From positions 456,842-520,841 of the forward strand of contig MU001512.1 in NCBI GenBank assembly GCA_010093485.1: a stretch of 64,000 bases of DNA, read 5' to 3'. This stretch comes from Karstenula rhodostoma CBS 690.94 (Eukaryota; Ascomycota; Dothideomycetes; Pleosporales; Didymosphaeriaceae). The position numbers were made by a program, and so were the translations under genes. Under the pieces are notes generated by a model. It saw only the letters and a list, made by a program, of their open reading frames with translations. It was not told where the DNA came from and searched no databases. This document shows positions 10,781 to 21,750 of this stretch, piece by piece. How positions within the stretch are numbered: the stretch's first letter is position 1; every line of letters starts with the position of its first letter.

Positions 10781-11790
10781 CTGATATTGCTACGTGTGCT
10801 AGCTGTCGGCTTTCGCTTTTCAGTCCTCCTTTCCCTTTTCACAAAACGTCACGTGTTTGGGCACGGGATACCATGGCAATCTATACTACTTGCAATCGCC
10901 CTATTGCTTACAATGGTGGCGGTAGGTAGACGATCTCTTGTAGAAACAGATTATAATCCAGGAACTGCGATAGGTATAACTCGATCCTGGTAAAGAAACC
11001 TTGCTAACTTTATATACAGTATCTCAACTAGTATTTGCGTCACTCATATCGTACATCGATCCTAATACAATTATAATCAACCTGATATATTCTGCTACAG
11101 CCGTGGCGTGAGAGTGATGATCTGGTGATCTTACCTACGATCTAAAAGTTGGTCACCTTGCTGGTGCATCGCCACTAGTCCATATCCAGGGACAGTTGAT
11201 CGGTTCAAGCGTCGACGCATTCCTTTCCTGTGGCGTTTATAAACTCTATATATTACTACATCCTATCCCTGGACCGCTCTTCCAGATTCCCCCGGTATAC
11301 CTGATCCTCAGCACGTCAAAGCTACTACTAGATTAAGCATTGCTGGATGGACTTCTGCCTTTTGTGATTGGGACAGACATTCTCTCTGCAGTCGCTACTA
11401 TTGTCAAAATGAATTATTATTCTCATTGGTGGCAAAGGTTTATCCCCCGCGGAGTTGCATTTGCTATGGGTACTGCACCTTCTTTACCTTGAATTCATCA
11501 CTGCACTAGAGTTGACCTATGTGAGGAATCTAACTTCTACCTTCGTTCAGCATAAAGCACGCTCTTGGTGGTCTGGCCTACAGTCTTTACATGCGACGCA
11601 ACCAAGGTAGCTCTAGCAATGTCGCACTTGTCGCAAGCGGGCTAGTCGTTGGAGAAGCTGTGGCCAGTTTTCTCAGTGTGGCACTTGCATCGACTCCTAT
11701 TTCTACGTAGATTGCATATGTGCAATACATCCATCCACCGATCATGAGGTCGAAGTCAGGAGACGATAGCGGCACAGCATAGCGTGACGC
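10781..11790 (+). pseudogene. Oligopeptide transporter (OPT family) relic
   Basis: Plus-strand translation in shifting frames gives successive conserved pieces of an OPT/YSL-type transporter C-terminal half: RRSLVETDYNPGTAIG, LVFASLISY with PNTI, VGHLAGASPLVHIQGQLIGS, IPGPLFQIP, ALLDGLLPFVIG, WWQRFIPRGVAFAMG and SSNVALVASGLVVGEAVAS. Several stops and frame changes interrupt them (for example the TAG following KLLL near 11333), and the N-terminal half is absent. OPT proteins import small peptides or metal chelates at the plasma membrane; this copy cannot encode one. It lies directly beside the mutated repeat copy 1, so the same mutational process may have inactivated it. Confidence 0.8.
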
Positions 11791-13194
11791 CAAACAATCG
11801 CTTGATTTTGAAAGCTACGAATAAGAAGGATATGGAATACTAATCTAATGAAGCGAGCTATTCAAACCTATCATCTTGTCATATAGACCAAAAGCAAACC
11901 ATCTTATCAAAATCTACGACACTGAATGCGATACGTACTATGCTAAGTGGTGTTTTTTCCGGCAGATGTAATGTTTGGCTAGCTTGTGATAAGAATCGAC
12001 AGTGTCGTGATTGAATCACCTGAGCGTGTTTTCGTACTGGTTCAAGCAGTTAATATGTAGAGCAAAGGATTTGCCCCAGAAACTCTCAGCAGCTATCATA
12101 TCACCCGTAGTCTCCGCACGCATAGCTTTTCTTGCTTTCACGCTTCCAAGAGCTCACAGCGCCCTTCTGTTCTAATGTCAAAGCGAGCGCGTTATCTGAA
12201 ATGTCTTTAGCTCCCATTTAGATTAAGGAAATATACTTGTAGAAAATCTTATCCAGTTTTTATGTTTCGCTTGATGATCGACCATAGAAGCACTCCATAA
12301 CGGGCACTTTCGAACGTAGAGGTGGTCCAATAATGCCATGCATTTTTTATTTGGCTTCTGGGTTGGTGACAACGGATTCCTGTATCCGATCGGGGTTCAT
12401 GAAAGCTAGAAGCTACAGAAGTTTCAAGGCATGCGGGATCAATCCCTGAAAGTTGTAGGCAGTGGCCAGTGTGTAACAATAGCGGTTACTCTGTATTGGA
12501 TGACTAACGTGGTGTATCTCGGCATATCGTACATCGTTGGCGTAGATGCTCACAAACTCGCGAATGGGTAGATATCGTCGACGTATAAGACCTGCCACCG
12601 TCGTCATGGCCAGCAGGATGGACAGCGAGTTCTTCCGATGCGCTCTCCTCGTCCAAAGAAAACGCCTGCTCAGTCATGGTGAGAAGCCTCCGAAGTAATG
12701 TAGCTGAATTCGAACATGGACACATCCTATCAGGACACACCTCATTGGTCAGCGAAAATTACCTGGTGCCAGCCACGTCAGCCGATGCAGTACAATCTTG
12801 ATGAGTACCACGGCCCGGGCACCGGTAGTGGACTCAAAGCGTGCCGTACCGGGCCTAGCTTGCCCGAGCTGCATACACATTGAAGTAATCGCCCCTTTGT
12901 GTTTGCCAATTCACATTAGAAGCGAGATAGGTGACCCAGGATCTCAGATATGGCCGTATCTATAGCAGTGCATGGCCTGTGAAGATAGCGGCTTGACAAC
13001 GAGGCCCATAATTGGACGAGCCAGCCTGGTCCTTTGTTTGGAGGACCGTGCAGTCAAACGCGGGACGTCGCTGCCTCACGGCTCCGTGCACCAACCTAGC
13101 GATACGAGTCTGACTGACCATCGCGACAGGCCCCCGGAGTCTCGTTGCGCAGCTCTCTTACAAAATCACAACGCCGATACCAGACAAGCGAAGG
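11791..13194. other. Intergenic, no supported gene
   Basis: AT-rich to about 12500, then higher GC. Short frames on both strands (for example minus 12504-12740) have no family signature. Confidence 0.4.
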
Positions 13195-15641
13195 ATGACC
13201 CTGAAGAAGGTCACGTCACAAGCGACGGCCATGTCTTCCAAGACATCATCGAGCCCAAAAGTCTACAGCCGTGCAGACCTCCAGTTATCTGTCGGCGACA
13301 TTGAATACTTTCTGATCCAGAACGAAGAGGTTGTATTCACCCGTAGCTACCGCCAAGCTCAGTGCCTTTGGTACATTTTGTTTCATGTGGCTAACTCACG
13401 ACAACGCGTAGAACTTTCTCCAAGCTGTTCCACGCAACAAAGAACGCCCAGTCCTGGTCTTGGTTTACGGCGTGGCTCCGGGCCAGTCCATCACCAAGGC
13501 TGCCTTGATCGACTTCCGGTCCACACGCCTCGCGCATGACGACGTCTTTCAACCAATTTTTCTTGGCCACCTAGTTTTCTTCGGGGCAGAAAAGGATGAT
13601 GTTCACATCGAAGCTGATGCACAGAGTGAGCTCCACTCTTGGGGCGTGACAATACAAACATTCCTTTCTGGTCGCTCGGCCGTGAGAGTGCCATCCGGTC
13701 CATATGTCATTGCGGAAGGGAAGACCTGGCAGCCGTGGAGGATATATCAAGATTTCAACGCATGCTTTATGAAAGCCTTCAAACCTGCGCAGAAGCCGGG
13801 AGACAGATAAGTGTCCGGTCCATCATGTGAGCGCATGGCATACTGACGGCTGTTTACCCTTGTAGCCATTGAGAGCTCGCAAGCTGGTCTTGATGGAAAG
13901 ATTATAGTACCTTCTCGATGTTACTTCAACCCAGGCTCCGTCTCACGCCCTCTCGATGGCGTCCGTGTTAGCGTGAAAGACAGCATTGACATCAAAGGCC
14001 ACAAGACTACGCTATGCAATCGCGCGTGGATGGATCTCTATCCTGCTAGAGAGGAGAACGCCACTTGCGTCCAGGCTCTTGAAGATGCAGGAGCAGTCAT
14101 TGTAGGTAAAGTGAAGTTGCAAGCAATGATCATGCGAGAGGAGCCACTGGAATGTGTCGAGTTCACGGCACCATTCAATCCACGGGGCGACGGGTATCAA
14201 GTGCCGTCTGGGAGCAGCCATGCCAGTGCCGCTAGTATCAGCTCATACGAATGGCTCGACCTTTCGCTAGGCTCAGACAGTAAGTTTCCATGGATTGCAT
14301 CTGATTTATGGTAACATTGCCGCAGCAAACGGAAGTTGTCGCAAGCCTGCATCTTATAACGGCTGCTTCTCCATTCGTCCTTCAACTGGTATTTTAAATA
14401 CAAAAGGCGTGGTTGAGTTCTTTCCGTAAGTGCATTCCAGACTTGTTTATGCAAAGCGTTGTTGTTAATCTGCCGATCACAGCGAGTTTGATATGCCCGC
14501 CTTGTTTGGTAGCGATATCTCCAAGTTTCCCGATGTCATCTCCGTCTGGTATGGGGATTCTCCATTGCTCCGGAAGCCATCGAAGGTCTTGTAGCCCCGA
14601 CCTCTATTGTGAATCTGGAGCTTATACTGTGGCTAGTTCTCTGTGAAGGTACTCTATCCTCTAGAATATCTTCCCACGTCAAACCCTGGCCAGTCCGAAC
14701 TACTGGAGAAGCTCGTATGTGGACTTGAATCTGCTGTGGACACCCGCCGGACCGAAATATCCCTTGCTAGGCTTTGGAAGACGGACTGTCCAGATGGTAA
14801 AGAGCACGAGAACATTGAGAAATATCTTGGGACTGTATGTCCTCTGCTACTTCCAGGTCGAGGTGTATCACTCTAATAACCGATCGACAGGCTGGAATCT
14901 ACCCTTTCTATTACGACCAATATCACAATCTGGCGGATTTCAGGACCAAGTATGAGGAAAAACACGGAAAACCGCCGTTCGTTCATAGATCACTTCACTG
15001 GCAATGGTAAATAAGCCATGCACAGCATTGTGAAACGCTATTCTTCATGCTGACGGCCCATCTAGGGATGTCGCTAAAACCATAACCCGGAATGAACGTG
15101 ACGAATGCCTCCCCCGTTGCAAGGTGTACCGAGATTGGCTGCTTGACAAAGTTTTCGAAGTATCGTCTGAGAACTCCATTTCTGTCATGGTTTTCCCCAT
15201 AGAGTCTGGACAGCCTAACTACCGTGACGCCCCAATCCCGTAAGTACTCTTCTTACAGTAGCAGCCCTCATGATCTAAAAGGCTTCCAGACCAAACTCAC
15301 TATTGGGCGGGTTTAACCCTCTGCACATGTCGCCCATAATGCGGGCGCCAGAAGTTACCGCTCCAGGTACGTGTCTCTGACCCCATGGAGAACAACCTCA
15401 GTAACTAGAACCAGTTGGTGATATCCCGTACTATTCCGCCGTTACCAATCGGGAAGAACGTCTCCCGATCGCTGCATCCATCATAGGTGCGCCTGGTATG
15501 TTTTCTATCTAAGCATGTCTTATGCCCAAGCTGAAGTGATACCATACAGGTACAGACCTAATCCTGTCTCAGCTGGTAGCGAAAGGAATGAAGAGTGCGG
15601 GCCTCCCAACCAAGGTCAAGACGGGGCGTCAGGTCTTCTAG
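13195..15641 (+). CDS. Amidase (amidase-signature family), about ten exons
   Basis: Most exons were read in phase: 13866-14279, 14326-14425, 14483-14585, 14649-14834, 14891-15006, 15066-15239, 15290-15366, 15415-15495 and 15550-15641. The catalytic lysine is in VSVKDSID, and the cis-Ser and Ser nucleophile region is PSGSS followed by GSDTNGSCRKPA; the latter is created by splicing across 14280-14325. The C-terminal part ends IPYYSAVTNREERLP and PGTDLILSQLVAKGM, as in fungal amidases that resemble the Arp1-type proteins. The 5' part is less sure. The first intron is probably 13333-13411, and the exon from 13412 meets an in-frame TAA at 13808 before any good donor, so this copy may be broken there. 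Substrate unknown; the family hydrolyses C-N bonds of amides. Confidence 0.8.
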
Positions 15642-15774
15642 TTCTGTCATAGCAATGCAGGGTCCTGGGGGATTAGAGTATTTCGATGGTTCTAAAAGTC
15701 AATGTTACCTGCCAGTGCTTTGCGTATATGACCCTAGACTCAAACAATGAAGGCAATTGCTGTCGTCGCGATCC

Positions 15775-15995
15775 GAAATAGTGTTTTAGGGCTTATATTG
15801 AGAGCCTACTTGTATCGGGTTCCTACAATCGCGTGTGGCTCAGCTTGAAGATTTGGCTATCACACCAAACGCAGAACTACAGACGAATAAAAGGAGGCGC
15901 AACCTCGTGTTTGCAAAATGCATAATACAATTTATTTATAATGAGTTATGGACTTAAAGAAAGGTAATAAGTGCTGCAAGAAAGGTACTATACTA
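15775..15995 (-). repeat. 5S-derived dispersed repeat, copy A
   Basis: On the minus strand a degenerate 5S rRNA 5' end runs down from about 15826. The adjoining sequence 15838-15990 (CAGCTTGAAG..., ACCAAACGCAGAAC, ATACAATTTATT) closely matches 24722-24860 beside 5S fragment copy C. The 3' part of the 5S gene is missing. Confidence 0.6.
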
Positions 15996-16211
15996 CAGAT
16001 TTGAAAGGGGCTATCTACCGTTGATTACTCTACACTTCAAAACATCTCTAAATCCTGATCAGGGCGGCTCGGTCGGCCTCCCTGTAAACAACCACGACGA
16101 TGTGTATCATCTCCACGTAAGTTGCGTATCGCGATGGTTCGTTAGCGAAACACCGAAATTGTCTTATTATGTCCAGAACGCCGCGTTTATGTAGTATTTA
16201 CCTGCCAAGCC

Positions 16212-19054
16212 CTACTCATTGTCTAATCGTCGTTCTGCCTGCTCAGGCTCTGGTACTTCTGACTCCCATGCTGCCAGCGCCTCGCGAGATGATATGGTAT
16301 AGGGGTGTTGAGGACCCAGGACCGCTTCCCTTCGCGTACAGCAATCTTGCATCAGGGATATTGCTTTGCTGGTAAAACCTTGGCCTTTCCATGTGAATGC
16401 GAGATTATGCATGCTGAATAGCGTGTCAGGATGATCTTCTCCAAGCTTCCTCTTCGTAGTCTCCAGTAATTGCACCTCAATCGCTTCCGCATCTGTCCAC
16501 CGACCTTGATTCGCATACGCTGTTGCTAGGTTCGCTAGACTAGCTAGCGTATCAGGGTGGTCTACTCCAAGCTTTCTCTTGCGAGTCTCTACTACTTGTA
16601 TATCTAGTCTTTCAGCGTCTGTCCATCGACCTTGGTGTTGATAGGTGACTGAGAGATTGTTCATACTAGTCAGCGTGTCAGGATGATCCGCCCCAAACCT
16701 CTTCTTGCGAGTTTCCAATACTTGCATATCTAGCGCTTCAGCCTCTCTCCATCGGTTTAGCTCGACGTAAGTCGACGCTAGATTGCTCATGCTAGATAGG
16801 GTGTCAGGGTGGTCCGCTCCAAACTTCGTCTTGCGGATGTCCATTACTTGCACCTCTACTGCTTCGGCCTCTCTTGCCTGGCCTTGTTCTCTGTACATCG
16901 ACGCCAGGTTCGCCATGCTTCTTAGCGTCTCAGGATGGTCCCATCCAAACTTCTTCTTTCGACTCTCCGTGACTGACACCTCTAGCGCTTCAGCCTCTCT
17001 CCACCGGCCTTGATCCATATACGTTAATGCCAGGTTGCCCATGCTGGCCAGCGTGTCTGGATGGTCCACGCCCAGTCTCTCGGTACTTGTCTTTAGGACA
17101 TACACCTCTAGCGCTTCGGCTTCATCCCACTGTCCTTGCATTCTGTATGTGGACGCTAGGTTCGCCATGGATGTCAGCATGTCAGGATGGTCAACTCCAA
17201 GCTTCCTCTGATGGATCTCTAGCAATTGCACTTCTAGTACTTGAGCATCCGCCCAGCGGCCTTGGTCACTATACGTCGAAGCCAAATTGCTCATGCTGGC
17301 CAGCGTCGAGGGATGGTCCACTCCGAGCACCCGTTTCCGCATTTGTAGCGCTTGTTGATGCATTGCCTCTGCTTCGTCATATCGACCTTGCCGGTTTACA
17401 TCCATCCCAAGACTGTTGAGGCTGGCAAGCGTATCTTCGTGCTCCGCACCCAAAATCATCTCCCAGGTCTGGAAAGCAGCTAAGTCCATTTCGTACGCCT
17501 TGTTGTACTGTCCCATCTCTCTTGCGTACCATGCCGCCCGGGAAAGTACAGAGGCCCACACCACCTGTGTGTCTGCCTCCTTTGGCGGACTGTTCAACAC
17601 AGCTTCAGCATGCGGGAACAACGCCTGGCATGTCGGCCAGTTCTCGTGATGTGCCTCAGGGTAGCTTTCGTCCATAAGCATCGCGTATGTCTTCTTCCAT
17701 TGCTCCAGCTCGTTATTCAGCTCCAGCCACTTCTTAGTCGAGAACTGCACCAGTCGATGCATTTCGAAGTCCCGCTCACTCGCTTCAACCTTGACTAACG
17801 AGAAATTGATTAGCGTTTGGATATCATCTTCGAAGTCGGCATTATGATCATCGTTCACTTTATACCGCTTCTGAAGAAGCGACTCAGGTATTCCCTGTCG
17901 ATCGAATAGACTCATGAGTGACAGCAGCTGAGCCGCTGTTGGCGTCCGCTCTTGGATGTGCTCGAACGATATCTGCCAGGTGACGATGATAGAATTGATC
18001 GCGCGGGCGTCTCTGCGAAGGTCCCCTACGTTCTTCTCCAGCAGCCGCACTCGGTGAACATCGCTTCTGTGGACTTCGTCTATGTACTTCGAGAGGGTCA
18101 TGCGCGGCGCTCTCTGCTTGATAAAAGCGGCTGCCTGTGTAAGGGCGAGCGGCATGGAATCGAGAGCGTCTATCAGTTGGACAGCTTCATTCTCACTAAC
18201 TATAGAACCAAGCTTCCTCCGGAGAAGGGCTACAGCGTCGTCCTTGTTCATCGGCTGGACTTCGAAAATGTTATCATGGTTGCCTGTGAGCCTGTACGCT
18301 GCATCCCAACTTCGCGAGGTGACCAGAATGGACCCATTGGACGATTGAGGCAGGAAGTCGAAGAGCGGCTCTGCCGGCGTGTTGTCCGGGCCGTCTGTTG
18401 TGCGGTCCTGCGGTAAGTCTTGGAAGAAGATGCTCGCATCGTCGGCGTTGTCAACCACGATTAGCCACCGCCCATTCGACTCGTCGCACAGCCACCTCCG
18501 CACAAGTCGCAGTACGTCCGCTTTGGGGTCTTCCCAGCCGTCCATCTTCGTGGCCTCGGCAATCCTGCGGTAGCCCTCCTCGAACCGCGCCCGGGTGCCT
18601 GCGTGCACCCAGAAGACCCATGTAGATGGCGACTCGTCCCGCACCTGGTAGGCATACTCGATCGCGATCTGAGATTTTCTGTGCTATGGTCAGCATTCGT
18701 TCTGCACTGGAAGCTGCCATCTCTCACCCAACGCCTCCAAGGCCGACGAGCGCAGCACAGCCTGCGGGACGGGCGCAGGTCCGGCGGATGTCGTCAAGTC
18801 TATCGCGGGGAACGAAGTCTTCGTCGCGCCGGAAGGGCACTGTGTGCCACGGCGCGGGATTTGGCGGGCGGTCGTGGACGACTGTCACCGGGCCTTCACG
18901 CGCTAGTCAGCGAGCCGTTCGTGTGCATGTCTTCGGCGCTACAAAACAGAGAAGTAGAAGGCTTGCCATTGAAGATATCGCGCGCCGCATTGCCTGTCCC
19001 CAATTGCACCACGCTGGCCTTGATGGACCCGTTGTGATAGCTCGCCTCCGTCAT
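16212..19054 (-). CDS. NLR-type receptor: N-terminal amyloid-like motif, NB-ARC, TPR repeats
   Basis: Exons 18967-19054, 18728-18902 and 16212-18678 join in phase to 909 residues. The first intron uses a GC donor (18903-18966); the second is 49 bp (18679-18727). Residues 9-30 (motif G-S-I-x-A-x-V-x-Q-x-GTGNAARD) are shared with the C-terminus of the neighbouring hydrolase gene. NB-ARC follows: P-loop GLGGVGKS near 83-90, created by splicing; Walker B WLIVVDNADD; a GLPLA-like MPLALTQAA; and an MHD-like MHRLVQ. From about 495 to 890 come nine 42-residue TPR units of the DHPDTL...NLA...QGRW type plus a partial one. By analogy with known fungal STAND proteins, the repeats sense a ligand, NB-ARC oligomerises, and the N-terminal motif templates amyloid folding of the partner effector. 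That role is inference from architecture and adjacency. Confidence 0.93.
16330..17470 (-). repeat. Tandem 126-bp TPR-coding repeats within the NLR gene
   Basis: Nine consecutive 126-bp units, each coding a 42-residue TPR with near-constant framework (G-x-DHPDTL-x-SM-x-NLA-x-TY). Variation concentrates at a few positions per unit. Such homogeneity suggests recent unit exchange. Confidence 0.85.
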
Positions 19055-19470
19055 TGTATGCGATGGCCCCTCACTGAGCGAGGACCTGCGTGTGAGTATG
19101 AATGTCCGAAATCTGTAGCTTTGCAAGGTATTTCGTGTCCAGCTGACATGCACGGGATATACACGCGCCGCCGCATGCCGATGGTATCTATAAATAACTG
19201 ATACAGCCGTGGACTTCAGCTTTAATCATGCATCCATGCAGCCGTGGGGGCCAAGCCACCTTCTCTTTATTGGTCCTTTTCATCATTCCAGTAACTGAGC
19301 GCTGACTACTAGGCTAGGCACCACAGGATAGGCCACAAACTCCACACCAACGGCTATCATATGAAACTCTTCGTGCATTTAGTCATATTGTTCCCTACTG
19401 CAGGGAAGTTGTTGCTCGGTTTCGACATCAAACCATTGCTATCGTCGCACACCTATTCGTCCATCGCGTA
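19055..19470. other. Spacer between effector and NLR genes
   Basis: A 416-bp gap between the hydrolase stop (19471) and the NLR start (19054), both on the minus strand. It must hold the hydrolase terminator and the NLR promoter. No element was recognised. Confidence 0.5.
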
Positions 19471-20660
19471 TTAACGTTTCTCTGCGTACAGATTCCTATC
19501 CCCATTCACCCAGTCACGCCCGGCACTCTGATGTGTAACATTGCCACGATAGTAGTCTCTTCCTGCATTGCCTGTGCCATGTTGGAATACTCCTGCTTCG
19601 ATCGGACCATGGTTATGAAATGTTAGCCGCTCTGGAAAGCTCGTGCGCTTCGCTTCGGAAGGGATCTCGCAGGCCGCCTCCTCTTTTCCTTCCTCGATCC
19701 AGTTATCGAGAACCCCTTTGAGACTGATGAAACCAGCATCGCGCAGGCTAGTGAACTTGCTCATGTCCATGTGGTTGGCGTCTATACCACAGTTCGGGTA
19801 TGGCAGTATCGTCGCGGATTCCTCTGGTACTACAAACCCTACAACATCTACAGCGACTGTCTCGTAGAAGCAAAAAACCTTGACGTGGTGCAACATCCCA
19901 TCGGTGGCTAGTTGGCGTTGGAAGATTTCTTCGACCGCTCTCAGAACTTCCGATTCCCGCTTCAGAAGCGATATGAGCTCTTTATTGGTTCTCCAGATCC
20001 GGTCTAGCAACCTCGCAAGGGTGTAACCCCACGTCGCAAGATAACTTCCAGAATGCGGAGTGCCCATGAATACAATACCAGCTGTGCACTTAGCGATACT
20101 ATGGAGGCGAGGGTCCGCCGGTTCGAGGGAGATCAGCAGTGCCTGTTCGGCGACAAGACCACCAAGGCTGTGTGCAACAAAGTAAAGAGGGCGTGTGTCT
20201 TTGTCCTTGCCCGATCGGCTATTGGAGACGGCGTACGCAAGAGCCTTTCCATGTCCCCGAAGTCCTTCCCCACCGGCGTTCTTCCAAAGGCCTATGACGT
20301 TGGCGTCATAACCGTAGGTAATGATTCGTGCGGTTGGGAATTTCGCGCGTAAGAGGTCTGGAGTAAACGTTCCGTTCGAATGCGTCCAAGTTGAGTCACG
20401 GTTTCCTGTCAAGCCATGAACTAGCCAGATACTACAAGGTTAGCCCGATGTTCATGTAATATAGGGAATTCCCTACTCTATCTCGGCATTGCTTGGATCC
20501 GAGACTGTTCGGATGCCAAAGCTGCTATCCGTTACTTCGCTTTAGGTATGTAAGCAATGTTTATTATCTATAGATATTGACATACATACAGAGAGTTATC
20601 GCTACGGTCTAAAGCTAAGGCAGATAATGATGAATCATCCAGAATGGGAGGAGACTGCAT
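19471..20660 (-). CDS. SesB-like alpha/beta-hydrolase effector with C-terminal amyloid-like motif
   Basis: Exons 20590-20660, 20477-20539 and 19471-20431, with 50- and 45-bp introns, give 364 residues; the short first exon is the least certain part. The body is a DUF676/lipase-like alpha/beta-hydrolase: DIWLVHGLTGNRDSTW near the start, nucleophile elbow VAHSLGG with Ser about 133, FMGTPHSGS, and catalytic His in IDANHMDM. Residues 320-364 form a Gly/Asn/Gln-rich tail containing G-P-I-x-A-x-V-x-Q-x-GTGNAGRD, which matches residues 9-30 of the adjacent NLR, then a second AGRD unit. In fungi such hydrolases (SesB) are effectors switched on by amyloid templating from a cognate NLR. Here the pairing rests on the shared motif, the same strand and the 416-bp spacing. 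Confidence 0.92.
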
Positions 20661-21244
20661 TGTTAATGCTGTCGAGCTGGTATTGTTATGGGCTACGAGT
20701 TGGCTTCTGGATAGTGCTTGACTATTCTTTGCCCTCTCCTTTAGATATCGAAATACGGAGTGAGGCATATTGATAACGTGTGTTTGGCGGGCAGAAACAG
20801 GATAGACATGAATATAAGCGCCCCGTTTCACTGCAGCTACGCCGATAACAGAGGCTACCTCTTATGCTGCTTATCTACGATAGACCTATTCTTAGTATTT
20901 AGTAGATCATGCAAGGTAAAGAACACGCCGTGAGTGATTATGTAGCTAGTTAATAAGGTAACGCGCCCTGATTGGCTACTTGGATAGAAAGCGCGCGCTT
21001 ACAACGACAGTGGCTGCATTATTCGTCAACAGGCAGACCCCGCGTGAGGCTGAGCGCGTACAGCTATCTAAACCATAGACAGGGTACCATTGCAACAGCA
21101 TGAAACAGGTCGTAACACACTGTACCTCTATCGGGTTTCCATCTTTAGACTTGCAGGCGCTAGATCATCTCACTAGCCAGGGCACATTAACCCTTGTCTG
21201 TTTTGAGTTTCCGGTCACTGTCCCTCGGCAGACGGTAAGGTGGG
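20661..21244. other. Intergenic gap
   Basis: Divergent spacer upstream of the hydrolase gene; AT-rich, with no gene recognised. Confidence 0.45.
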
Positions 21245-21385
21245 CAAGCAACCTAGTTTTTAGTGTCCTATGGTTGTAGGTGAAAAGATAGACCAACACA
21301 TTATTATATATCCCCTGCCCTGTAGCCTATAGCTAAGCTTAGTCCGTATCACAGCCTGTTGCCCGAGCTCCCTCGCTGATTGATC
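21245..21385 (-). repeat. Truncated 5S rRNA gene with promoter flank, copy B
   Basis: On the minus strand, positions 1 to about 37 of a 5S rRNA gene run from 21281 to 21245. The upstream flank to about 21385 matches that of the nearly complete gene at 25071-25189, including a TATATA at about -26 and a CCCGAGCTCC...TCGCT block. The 5S 3' half is absent. Confidence 0.65.
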
Positions 21386-21750
21386 ATTTGCATAGAAAAT
21401 TGCAAAGAAAATTCGAGCATCTTACGTCGCCTGCAGACTGAACGCGCTTCGCTGCTCCATGGCCAAATTGCAGGCTAACGACTTGCGCCGGGCGCATCGC
21501 CGATGTTCGTATAACCGATGTAGCACTGACACGGAGAGCGAGGCACAGCTGCGCGCTAACCGATCTGGTAAATGCGCTGTACCATGCTGCTGTTGTCGTT
21601 ATCGTCATCGTCATCGGATTTATTGCTGCCGCTGCTCGTGATTTCGAATGGAGAGAACTTGCCTTGCCGCCGTCATTGAAAACTAGTAAAGAACAGTCTA
21701 GGGACATCAATCGAAGAGAAGGATCTCAGAAAGGAGAGAAGACCGGCACA

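Noticed and set aside
16330..17470. Regular repeats considered as a CRISPR-like or satellite array
   Set aside because: They are in-frame 126-bp TPR codon units of a protein gene, in a eukaryotic context.
21664..21750. N-terminal extension of the SET protein
   Set aside because: The longer frame begins at TTG; the first ATG is at 21751, close to the conserved text.
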